Source: Strigamia acuminata (Eukaryota > Arthropoda > Chilopoda > Geophilomorpha > Linotaeniidae). From it: a stretch of DNA of 64,000 bases. Both the position numbers and the translations under genes were made by a program. Position 1 is the first letter of the stretch. Every line of letters starts with the position of its first letter. The notes beneath the pieces were generated by a model. That model was not told where the DNA came from and searched no databases. It saw nothing but the letters and a program-made list of their open reading frames with translations. The DNA lies in NCBI GenBank assembly GCA_949358305.1, contig OX442317.1, positions 620,001 through 684,000 on the forward strand, in the 5' to 3' direction. Shown here in pieces: positions 1 through 9,200 of the stretch.

Positions 1-240
1 CTCCTATTCGACCTCGACTCGGATCGGAGTCGAAAAGCTTGTACATTCGCCACCTGAAACTCGTGTACAAACTGATTCGTCGAACTGCAACAAGGTGGGA
101 CTCAACATCTACCCCAACATGCTGCCCTTCCAGACGGGCAAGATGCAGGACGAGCATCATTTCGACGATGACCACCGAAAAACGGACCTCAACAAACTGC
201 CCATGGCTTGAAAGGAGTTCGGACGCTTTTCGCCGTGGAC
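1..240 (+). pseudogene. DUF229-family gene relic (third copy in the window)
   Basis: The stretch reads as a decayed copy of the middle of the DUF229 gene found at 18.3-20.0 kb. Matching blocks are a GLDS-like segment, YIRHLKLVYKLIR, the NKVGLN-TYPN-LPFQTGKMQDE block and DLNKLPMA. Relative to the longer copies it has two small deletions after the LIR block, a 6-base insertion after MQDE, a tryptophan codon changed to TGA after PMA, and a further deletion before the AxDC block. DUF229 proteins have an alkaline-phosphatase-like fold and unknown function. The 5' part lies outside the window. It is not a working gene; the family assignment is by comparison with the two longer copies here. Confidence 0.75.
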
Positions 241-740
241 TGCTACTTAATCCGAATCCGAAAATGCACAAACACGACGGAACGAACGATTGTAGTCAAG
301 ACAGTGTGGTCAGTTGCACGAAACCCGACGTGTACGAGTTCAAGCGGACGGTGTCCACCGGATTTCTACCGCAGAACGGCTACGCTAACACCGGTGAAAA
401 GAATGGCTACGCCAACAACAGCTGCAACAACAACAGTGCCGACAAGAACGAGAAAAATAGTTACGTCATCGTGAGCGACAAAAACGGTTGTGTTAAGGTT
501 GCGGACACCAACGGGTACACGAACGGCTACCCGAAGGCCTCGGAAGTCATCAATAGTTACGGGAAATTCGAAAGTAGATCGAAAACGAGTTACACCGATG
601 GGTATAATGGGCAGTTAAGCAATTCTTCGGCATTGTGCAATGGGAGCACTTGGCGGTTCCCACCAGTCCACTTCGTCATCTAGTCCTGATAATCAGGATA
701 ACGTCGATTCTAGAGGTCAGAATTGAGCTTTTGCATTTTT
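241..740 (+). other. Asn/Ser/Gly-rich open stretch, unassigned
   Basis: A reading frame stays open to a stop at 683 and is rich in Asn, Ser, Gly, Lys and Tyr with a repeated NGY motif (NGYAN, NGYTNGYPK). From about 640 a better continuation (serine-rich, ending DNQDNVDSRGQN) lies in another frame, which suggests a frameshift. I recognise no domain. It could be a disordered tail exon of a lost gene or plain low-complexity sequence. It follows the DUF229 relic directly but shows no match to that family. Confidence 0.2.
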
Positions 741-779
741 TTTAGGGCTTGGTTTTATTCATTTTTGGGGCTTTTTCAG

Positions 780-908
780 ATTTGAGGAGTCGGAATGGTA
801 ACGATGGATCATCAGAAGACGAAGTGCCCGATTATTTAAAGTATTTTATTTTAGTTTTTATTGTTTTTTGTGTGTTTGGATTAATGTTTATTGGTTTTGG
901 TTTGACAG
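780..908 (+). other. possible exon with one hydrophobic segment
   Basis: After an acceptor-like TTTTTCAG the frame reads DLRSRNGNDGSSEDEVPDYLK followed by about 20 hydrophobic residues (YFILVFIVFCVFGLMFIGFG). The hydrophobic part coincides with a T-rich tract that could equally be the polypyrimidine end of the intron before the next exon (acceptor TTTGACAG at 901-908). I regard it as weak evidence for an exon. Confidence 0.2.
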
Positions 909-927
909 AAAGTACTGTATACTGTGA

Positions 928-1112
928 TCAATAGTAGCTGGGGATATGAAAAGTCCGAGAGCGATTGCGCTCGATCCCAGATATGGATTGCTTTTTTGGA
1001 CTGATTGGGACTTCGATATGCTCCGCATAGAATCGTGCTTAATGAGCGGCGATGGTCGGCGAACGGTTTTGAAGGTCAATAATGTAACGGACGAATTTAT
1101 TGGATCGATGCA
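928..1112 (+). CDS. LRP/LDL-receptor YWTD propeller exon (partial gene)
   Basis: The frame contains [20 protein letters not shown] followed by [14 protein letters not shown], the classic LDL-receptor class B (YWTD beta-propeller) repeat pattern: [19 protein letters not shown], then IE, then DGxxRxVL. The exon ends at a good donor (CAAA|GTAAGA). An in-frame TGA at 925-927 lies just upstream, and the VLYTVI segment before it is in a different frame, so either the exon starts after that stop or the copy is damaged. LRP proteins are large endocytic or signalling membrane receptors; this is only a fragment of one. A second propeller exon follows at 1890. Confidence 0.65.
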
Positions 1113-1126
1113 AAGTAAGACGTGTT

Positions 1127-1651
1127 TTAGACTTCTAAACCTGATGTTTAGAAAGTCTCATGAAACGGTTCTGTCTGTCTGTCCGTCCGTCCGTCCGTCC
1201 GTCCGTCCGTCGTCAACGATTCCGCAAAAACTATAGCAGCTAGAGCAAAACGGACAACGGCATTAAATTCAGCATGCTTATATTATTATTGTAAGGTATT
1301 TTCAGATTTCTTGGACCTCCGGTTGAATTAATAAACCGGTTTTAGTGCACTTTTAGCCGTCTAATAATACTACTTCCGTCCTGCACAGGAAGTTGTAACA
1401 TTGTACTAGCGCCACCTGGCGGATCCCGTGAGCCATACGTTGCGATACGTTTTCCGCGCGATTTATTTCCCGATTGTAGCAAACCCGGATGCAACAATTC
1501 CGCAGCATATCATTTCAAATTTTGGTGGGATTTTGTTTGTTGTTGCTTTATATTGGCAAAAAAAAAAAAAAATTTTTTTTTTTAAATTACTTTATTTTCT
1601 TTTATTTCGGTGTTTTATTTAGGGACAAAAGGACAGGGTTTAGAAGTCTAA
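1127..1651. repeat. small inverted-ended (MITE-like) repeat in LRP intron
   Basis: TTAGACTTCTAAACCTG at 1127-1143 is matched in inverse orientation by CAGGGTTTAGAAGTCTAA at 1634-1651, with one extra G. The left end also forms a local hairpin, because GTTTAGAAAGTCT follows five bases later. No clear target duplication is visible. The interior has no coding potential and includes a CTGT/CCGT tetranucleotide run. It sits about 15 bases after the LRP donor site. It is probably a short non-autonomous DNA element, but the superfamily is unknown. Confidence 0.5.
1171..1213. repeat. (CTGT)n/(CCGT)n simple repeat
   Basis: An uninterrupted run of CTGT units passes into CCGT units. Confidence 0.9.
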
Positions 1652-1889
1652 TATGTAATGCTTCCCTGCATTACAAATCCCAGCTTGTTTTGTATAAATT
1701 TGTTTACAAATACATAAAAATTACTTGAAAAAAATAATATAATTACCAAAATATTCTCATAAAACACCAAAATACTCCCAAAAAAAACCAAAAACTAACT
1801 AAAACATCCTAAAAGCAATAAAAAAAACACCAAAAAAGTACAACAAATAATCCGTCTTTTAATAATTAATGATTTTTTGTTTGTTTTAG

Positions 1890-1983
1890 ATCCGATTCTA
1901 TTCAATCAGCAACTTACGAGGTCGAGGATCACAGAGAAATTCTTTGTGGTCACGAGTTGTTCTCTCATCCTTTTGCGATACAT
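1890..1983 (+). CDS. LRP/LDL-receptor propeller exon 2 (partial gene)
   Basis: The exon lies between a strong acceptor (TTGTTTTAG) and a perfect donor (GTAAGT). It reads DSIQSATYEVEDHREILCGH followed by ELFSHPFAI, matching the part of a YWTD repeat where I(D/E)SxxxDGxxRRxxL is followed by HPF(A/G)I. No disabling change is seen. The expected intervening coding segment (NGLAIDxxxxRIYWxDA type) between this and the exon at 928-1112 was not found in the 780-bp gap, which contains the MITE-like repeat. The gene is therefore either broken or was rearranged. No further LRP exon was found downstream. Confidence 0.6.
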
Positions 1984-3129
1984 GTAAGTTTCGATATTTA
2001 AGAGAGATATCACAGTTGTTAATAGGAAAAAAAAGTTTTAGCTTCTTATTAATGTAGCATCATCATATTAATTAGTTGCTTCTGCGTTGGATGTGGGTCA
2101 GTGCTTGAAAGTGGGCCAGTCTCAAGAAATTTGGTAAAAGTATCTATTTATTATAAAGTTAGTAATTTCTTGGGATTATTGCGTTTATTTTAGACAGACA
2201 GGCAATTTGTGTGTTGGTATTACTAAGTTTTAGGACCTCGAGGACCAATTAGCTATGCAGATTTGTACTCAGGAAGACACAGCACCCCAATAACTTAATG
2301 CCATCAGTCAGCTAGGTTGTAGCTTTGTTAGACGAAACGATGTTTTAATTTTTTATTACTAAGTTGAGATAGTTTTCCAACTTTTATTGGCTTACCGGTA
2401 TGTATTCAAGCAGTCAAAGATTTGAGGTAGGCGATAGTTTGTTTTGTGCTAAATTTCACATTAGGCAGGTTCAAAGTTTGTTTTTATAGTTTTTGGTATT
2501 TCTATAAACAGATGAACAGATATTTTCAAACATTGAAATCGATTTTTTTGAATGAAAAACCGAACGAAATGTACAAAAACAATCTTAGGTAGACTTTTAT
2601 TTTTTACTACTCCATAGCTTTTACAATTTACACCCAAAACTTATTATTCTCCCAGGGTTTAATTCCACTGGATTTACTTGTAAGGGAAATATCGAGTCGA
2701 ATCACTTCATCGAATCCCGTTTTATCGAATTCTTAATTCTTGAGTTTAGGGAAAATGGGGGGTCGTTTCATCCAATTTTCGACCATCTTCAGGCATGTTA
2801 TGCACGTCGTTGATACATGCGTTCCAGTTTGTTTCGGCGTGCGTTGTACGTTATTTAAACGAGCGATTGGTGTATTATATTTGTACACAACATGAACCAT
2901 TTGTAATTCAGTTCACTACAGTCAACTGTTGCAGCAAAGCAGGTTTTCCTGCAAACTGCATGTCGTGGCTGTTATTTCCACCTGGCATAGCGTGTTTTCC
3001 GTCGAGTACAGCAAGAGCACCTACAAGCCGAATACTTAAACAATGATATGTTCAACTTGCTGGTCTGACAATTGCCTGCCTTATCATTTATTTATTTATT
3101 TATTATGAAACGGGATTTGATGAAGTGAC
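1984..3129. other. AT-rich non-coding stretch
   Basis: No convincing exon is visible. An open frame at 2795-3046 contains a CCxKAGFPANC segment that faintly recalls a cysteine motif of extracellular modules, but it has no splice context and no other support. Confidence 0.5.
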
Positions 3130-3750
3130 CCGACTTCGGATATATATCCACGGAATTTGTTTTCACGGAAATCAGTATTGCGGAATTCATTTCCACGGAA
3201 TCGTTTCCATAGACTTCGTTTTGACAGTATTCGTTTCACGTTTCGTCAGTACTCGTTTCTAGGAAAATCGCTCTCATGCGACTTCGTTTCCACCGATCTG
3301 TTTTCACGCAATTCGTTTTTGTGGAACTGGTTTCTTGGGTATTTGTTTGTTTCCAGGGAACTGGTTTCGTGGGTGCTCACGGCACGGAATTGCTTTCGTC
3401 GTTTCGTATTTACGGAGTTGGCCACCATTGGATTTCGATTCCGTGCTGCTCGTCTAGACTGAACTGGATACACAGAGTGGTTTCAATTCTACGAAATTAG
3501 TTCTCGTGATACAGTACCTATCGTGCTCGTTTTCATGTAATTAGTTTCCACAGAAATAGTATGCTTGGAATTTGTTTCAGCCGTTCGTTTCAAAAGAGTT
3601 CGATTCATCACCTTTGTGCTGTTCTATGTAAGTGCGTCCTCTCGGACTTCGTCTCCTTGGTTTGCCTCTCTAATGAATTCGTCTCCACGTCATTCTTTTC
3701 CCGGAAAAATGCTCCACGAAATTAGTTCCCAAGGAATTAGGTAAATGCAA
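3130..3750. repeat. degenerate 15-bp minisatellite
   Basis: The block is made of diverged copies of about 15 bases close to GGAATTCGTTTCCAC, with variants such as GGAATTTGTTTTCAC, AGACTTCGTTTTGAC, GCAATTCGTTTTTGT and GGAACTGGTTTCTTG. Because 15 is divisible by three, long open frames appear on both strands (for example 3157-3462 plus and 3246-3473 minus); they are by-products of the repeat. Copies are strongly diverged, so the array is old. Confidence 0.7.
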
Positions 3751-3897
3751 AGTTCCATACCTTTATTTTGATTTTTAATTTAAGTTTGTAGAAAGAGGAT
3801 TTTGACTTGCATTCCTTTCGCCCGAGTGAAAACAATCGTGTGGTGTCCTCAACGAGATTAAACTGAAAACAGCCGATTATGTAGAATAACTAAGTAT

Positions 3898-3996
3898 GTG
3901 TTTGTTACGTATTGGCGGATACGTAATGAACACATGCTTTTTTGTTTATTGATAGTCAGCACTATTTGTTGCATATCCGCCAGTATGTAACAAACT
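3898..3996. repeat. small foldback (hairpin) element
   Basis: GTTTGTTACGTATTGGCGGA near 3899 is mirrored by TCCGCCAGTATGTAACAAAC near 3976-3995. The arms are about 24 bases, with roughly three mismatches, around a loop of about 50 bases. It lies 12 bases before the hAT-like element's target duplication. It could be a MITE remnant or another hairpin-forming sequence. Confidence 0.55.
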
Positions 3997-4007
3997 GCTG
4001 ACTGTAA

Positions 4008-4015
4008 TTCATAAC
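4008..4015. repeat. 8-bp target-site duplication, left (hAT-like element)
   Basis: TTCATAAC occurs immediately left of the element start and again at 11351-11358 immediately right of its end. A duplication of 8 bp is typical of hAT (and P) superfamily insertion. Confidence 0.8.
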
Positions 4016-4196
4016 TAAGCTTGTACGCGGATCGGATGCGTGCGGATCCACGGGTAATCCGCATCCGATCCGAATCTCGCGGTTTTTCGGAAAGACAATC
4101 CGATCCGATCCGTGCGGATGAACCGCACAATTCGGATCGATCTCTGTCTAATCCGATCCGATCCGCGGATCCGCGGATTGGCTTGCGGATTTAACC

Positions 4197-4250
4197 ATTT
4201 TAGCAATTTTTTCTTCGTTTTTAATTAAAACGAAGAAAAAACTGCTAAAA
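4197..4250. repeat. palindrome 1 inside the hAT-like element
   Basis: TTTTAGCA..TTTTTTCTTCGTTTT is followed, after TAATT, by AAAACGAAGAAAAAA..TGCTAAAA. The arms are nearly perfect. Confidence 0.75.
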
Positions 4251-4292
4251 TTACTGATACTGAATATACTAAATATACTAAATTTTTTTCTT

Positions 4293-4359
4293 GAAGAAAA
4301 CGTCTCACATTTTCTTCGTTTTGATCCTTTGAACGAAGAAAATGTGAGACGTTTTCTTC
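4293..4359. repeat. palindrome 2 inside the hAT-like element (perfect 28-bp arms)
   Basis: Bases 4293-4320 and 4332-4359 are exact reverse complements over 28 bp, separated by 11 bp. The arms contain the same TTCTTCGTT core as palindrome 1. Confidence 0.9.
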
Positions 4360-4756
4360 ACGAATCACGAATCAGTTTGCGGCGATTTGGGCAGAAAGAA
4401 TCGAAACGAATTAATTGCCCAGCGATCAGCTAAGCGACCCAGCGTGCAAACGCAAATATTACAATTCCATCCTTCAACCCATCCACTTCAGTCCGATTCA
4501 TTAAGTTAAGTTATTAAGTATCATGACAAATTGCGCTGAAATCGCCCAGAAAATCATCTCGCAGCCAGGGACATATTTAGGCTTAGCGCAAGACTATGCA
4601 GGACGGGTTGCATCCAATTATTACGCAAAACCGTGAATTCCAGACGTAAAAATTTCGATTTAAATTTTTTTGCGCGGATGGTGCGGATTGTTCGGATCAA
4701 TCCGCGGATGAACGGATTTTCATCCGCGGATTTAGCGTGCGGATTGAGCGCCCATC

Positions 4757-4761
4757 CGATC
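4757..4761. repeat. 5-bp target-site duplication, left (copia)
   Basis: CGATC lies directly before the 5' LTR and again at 11242-11246 directly after the 3' LTR. Five bases is the usual duplication for Ty1/copia integrases. Confidence 0.9.
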
Positions 4762-5314
4762 TGTTAGACTTTGGAACCACTTTTGAGTTATTTAAATCGT
4801 TTTTCGATGTGAAATGACTTTGAAATGTTTATTTTATTATCCATCGGTTATCTTTTCTTATTCGGGGTAATTTAGTATTGTTTCTTATGTTTTTCCTTAG
4901 TTTCTATGTAAAGGGAATGCATGATGCCTTTTAGATGTGTCTTATCCATCTGGCATCATGCATCCTCTATTCTGTGTGTATTTCTACTTATTGTTTCTAT
5001 TTTCGGCCACCAGATGTCTCTGGCACATTACAAATGGCCGCTCACACGGGTAGTGTGTTTCCTTGTGTTTGTCCAGTGATTCTGGACCCATTATGTAAGT
5101 TTTCTCTTAATAAATGTTATATTTTTGGTTAACTATTGTATTTAGTTCGGCACTACACGTTTCTATAAGTGTAGTGCACGCGAATTTGATCGTAAGTCCG
5201 CTCAAACTCGCGTACGCGCATCACGCGCATTTGTCCGCACTTAGAAGTGCGTTTGACTCAGTTTTACGCTTCCTATCGCCTATTTCGGCGATATTTTTGC
5301 GCCACACAGCTACA
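4762..5314 (+). mobile_element. copia 5' LTR (553 bp)
   Basis: It begins TGTTAGACTTTGG and ends GCTACA (TG..CA). It matches the copy at 10689-11241 without any difference that I could find by eye. An AATAAA-type signal (CTTAATAAATG) lies near 5110. Identical LTRs imply a very recent insertion. Confidence 0.93.
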
Positions 5315-5316
5315 AG

Positions 5317-5328
5317 TGGTAGCAGAGG
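5317..5328 (+). promoter_or_regulatory. primer-binding site
   Basis: TGGTAGCAGAGG begins two bases after the LTR. It resembles the complement of initiator-methionine tRNA (TGGTATCAGAGC-like), the usual copia primer. Confidence 0.7.
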
Positions 5329-6200
5329 CCTGGAAAGCCACCAGTGCCTCGTTTTTCCATTAATTTTCCGTGAATTTCGCGATTTTTCGCGATTTTTGCG
5401 GAAATTTTTGTTTTTTTCAGATTTTCGACGATTTCCGGCAGTCAACAACGTCTTTATGACGTTCACAACCCCGGAGTGCGGTCGTAATCGTCGATTTTTG
5501 AATTTTTTCAACCTTTTTTCGTGTTTTTCGAGTTAAAAACACTGTTTTTTTTGTGTTTTTCGAGTTAAAAACACTGCTTTTTGTGCATTTATTGTGCAAG
5601 ATAGCGACAATTGACCTAGGAAAGGTTTTGTTCTTTTTTTTTCCCTCTAATTTTTCGTGAATTTCGCGATTTTTCGCGATTTTTGCGGAAATTTCATTTA
5701 TTTTCAGATTTTTTCGCCGATTTTCATCATTTGTCACGTTCCGACAACGTCTGAGCGACGTTTTCATCCAGAAACGGGCATAACCCGCTGTCTGCACCCC
5801 GGAGTGCGACAGTATCGGCGATTTTCGAGAAGTTTTTCCCGGTTTTCGAAATCGGTCGGCGATATTTTGAAGAATTCCGCATTTTTTATGCGCGGTGTGC
5901 ACAGGGACGTCTGTGCATACAGATTCACCAACTTCTCCTTCTTTTTATTTCAGATTTCGAATTTATTTGTTAATTTTAAGTTTTTGGAGTGGGTCCCGAT
6001 TAGTATCGGCACAGCCCTTCGGACATTCCGTCCAAGCTGTGCTTGTATTCTTAGACAAGGCTGAGCCCTGCGCCACCTAACATTCCCGCGGCCCCAGGTG
6101 GTCATAAAGGACGTTAGGGGGACACTTGTCTAAGGTTCTTAGCCAATTTTAGCATTGGCTCCCCGTCGAGGTTTTTCCGCTTCTAACAACGTTTAGTGAA
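5329..6200 (+). other. copia leader, 872 bp, no Gag capsid frame
   Basis: Between the primer-binding site and the pol frame there is no frame resembling a Ty1/copia capsid. The leader contains an imperfect internal duplication: the block around 5360-5420 (GTGAATTTCGCGATTTTTCG, ending in a T-rich tract plus CAG) recurs at about 5650-5710. A GTTAAAAACACTG-containing direct repeat occurs at about 5521 and 5553. Each larger repeat ends like a splice acceptor, so the leader may be spliced. Confidence 0.55.
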
Positions 6201-9200
6201 GTGCTTCGAGTGAAAAGTGCTCCGATTACGTCTTTAGTGCCTCGAGTGTTTATGCGTGCTCATTATCGCCATTATCTCCGATTTTCCTCCGGAAAAATGC
6301 AGACAGCAAGAGCCAACTTGAATTGGAATCGGTACACGAAGGAAACATCGGCTTTTGCTATGGACAATCGTGGATGCAATCAATCCCGACCTCCTCGTCC
6401 GATTTCGCAGGTTCGCTGTTTTAATTGCGGCTTTTTCGGCCACTACGCGAATAAGTGCCCCCGCCCTCGCAAACAGGGCAAGGAACCGCAACCGGTCGCG
6501 TCTCAACAAGGCCGACCCCGCAGTAAGAGCAAACGACGGCAGAATAACAGTTCGCAGCAATCCGGTGGTCAAAACCGTGATGTTTCTCGTCCCCGAAGGG
6601 ACGCCGCTTACCTGTTGTCGGCTCCACCGGTGATCGAAGCTCCGGTTGTACATTTTCTCCAGTCCCACGAATGGATTGTCGATTGTGGGGCCACCGACCA
6701 CGTTTCGCACGTCAAAGCGTGGTTTACGAACTTTGTTTCCGTTGTCCCGTTCAACATCGAGTTAGGCCAGGGCAGTTCGAGGGTCACAGGCAAAGGTGAC
6801 GTTCCGGTCAAGTCGCTCATCGATGGCTGCGAATGCACCGTATTGCTCCGCGACGTATTATTCGCACCTGACTTCGGCGCCAATCTTATCTCGGTTTCTC
6901 GGATTGATAAATGCGGACATCACATCCACATTCACAACTCGGAATTGCATACGTATGAAACGGACATCAAACTAAGTGTTCTTCGGGCGAAACAGAAGTC
7001 TGGACTTTATTTCGTGGATGGGCTCATCTCGCCATTCGCCGCTCCGACTAATGTTTCGAGTTCGTCTGTTTCATCATCACTTCCGACTCCGATACCGACC
7101 ACTCTAGTGACGAAGGAAGAGGACTTTCCCGCATTGCCCAAGTCTTCCAACAAGACTAAGAAGAAGTCGGCTGACAATATGACCGATTTCCGCTTGCCCG
7201 TCTCCTCCAACACCTTGCTTGTCCCTTCACTTTTCCCTACCAGTCCTGCTCCTATTCCCGGATCCCAACCTCAACAGATCCGGATGTATTCCAATGCCCT
7301 CGCATCTCCTCCTCCCGTTGCCAAGTCAAACGCAGCATTACCTCCCAAACCAGTTAATCCTTCGGTTGCCAACGTCGCAGACGCCACGGGATTGTGGCAC
7401 GGCAGGCTGGGTCACCTGCATACGAAGGCCATGCGGACTTTAGCGGCTAACTCCCAGGTTTATGGGCTTGATCCAGCTGCTGTTCGCCAGGAACTTTCCT
7501 GCAACACGTGCCGTGTTGCCAAGTCCACGCGTGCTCCACATAAGCCAATTTCCGCGCCTTCAACCACGAAACCGCTTGAATTGCTTCACATGGACGTCTG
7601 GGGCCCGTCGAGACTGCCTTCCATCGGCGGTGCTAATTTTGCCTTCACCATTATCGATGACGCCACCAGGTACGCCTGGCTTTTCCCGATCGCCCGTAAA
7701 TCCGATGTTTTTGCTACGTTTAAAGACTTTGTTTCCCGCGTTGAACGTATTGCTGATTGCCGGATTAAAACAATTCGCACCGACCGTGGAGGAGAATTTA
7801 TTTCGAGGGATTTTGACCGTTTTCTTGCCGACAAGGGTATTGTTGCTCAACGGACCAATCCCGCATCGCCACAGATGAACGGTGTCGCCGAACGCCTGAA
7901 CCGGACAATGGGCGACTATCTCCGCTCCATCAACTCCGAAACCGGATTTTCGCACACGCTTTGGGCTGAACTTGCCGTGACGTTCACATATATCAAAAAC
8001 CGCAGTCCGCATTCGAAGCTCAACGACGAAATCCCATACATTTTGTGGCGCCAGCGTGCTCTTTCCGTCAGACATTTTCGTAAGATTGGTTCCAAGTGCT
8101 GGGTACACTTCACCGCACCTGGACGCAACAAACTGGATCCTCGAGCGTGGGAAGGATTTCTCGTTGGCTACGCTTCGGGAACTCGAGGGTATCGAGTGTG
8201 GAATCCGGCTACGAACACCGTCACCGAATCTGTTCACGTCCAAATCGATGAACGGCAGAACTTTAAGCGCTCGCCCTTTTATGTTCCAGATCCGGATGAC
8301 AATGCTCCACCCATGGAGGAGCCTGCTCGTGGCCACACCCCGTCACGTGTCACTTTTCGTGATAACTTTCCAACTCAGCCTTGGCCTCGTCGACGTCACG
8401 ATTCGGATAACGACTCTTCTGCTGACAGCAGTGACGAGGATGGTATTGCCAGTCGTGCTCCCTCCGTCGCTTCGAGTGCTCCGTCTTTCGCTTCATTCGC
8501 ACCATCTCTTCCTACAGCTGATGGTCTCATCGCCGCTGCTGACGGCTTAGCTGCTACGACTGATGGCTCTGTTACCGACGCTGATGGCTCTGTTACCGTC
8601 GCTGATGGCTCCGATAATGTTACGACCATTGCAGGACATGGACAATTTACTCCGACCGTACGTTCCACCCGCTTGCCTCATCTACGGCGTTCGATGTCCT
8701 ACCCATCTCTCCCGGGTCTTGACGACACCGCAGCGATGTCTGAACAGGGTTCAGATTTTGACGAAGACCTTCTCGACGAAGCGGCTGCCTTGCCTGTCCG
8801 ACTTCCGGGTACGCCTAATTTGGCGCCTTTACGCGCTCTTCATTGCCCTTGGAGTTTTGTTGGCGGCGTTTCGCCCTTCAGCGGATGGAGGAGAGAAGAG
8901 CATCTCCGGAAAGATCAGGTTCCGGGGAGGATTAAAGTCGACGTTTATTATTATCCGGAGCACGGTGTCCGCTTGCGGTCGCACACAGATATCGCCGCTT
9001 ATTGTTTCGCACACCGGATACCGTATGATGAGTCCGTTTTCTTCTTCGGCAATTTAGAACACCACATGCCATATGCTCCGCCATCGCCTCCTCGTGTCCA
9101 CATGTGTTTTCGGGAACCGGCCACATACGCCGAAGCTGTGAAATTGCCCGAAGCACCGAAATGGACCGAAGCAATCGACGAGGAACTTTCGACTTTCAAG

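Noticed and set aside
2795-3046. 83-codon ORF with CCxKAGFPANC
   Set aside because: Only a weak resemblance to a cysteine motif; no splice sites or neighbouring module.
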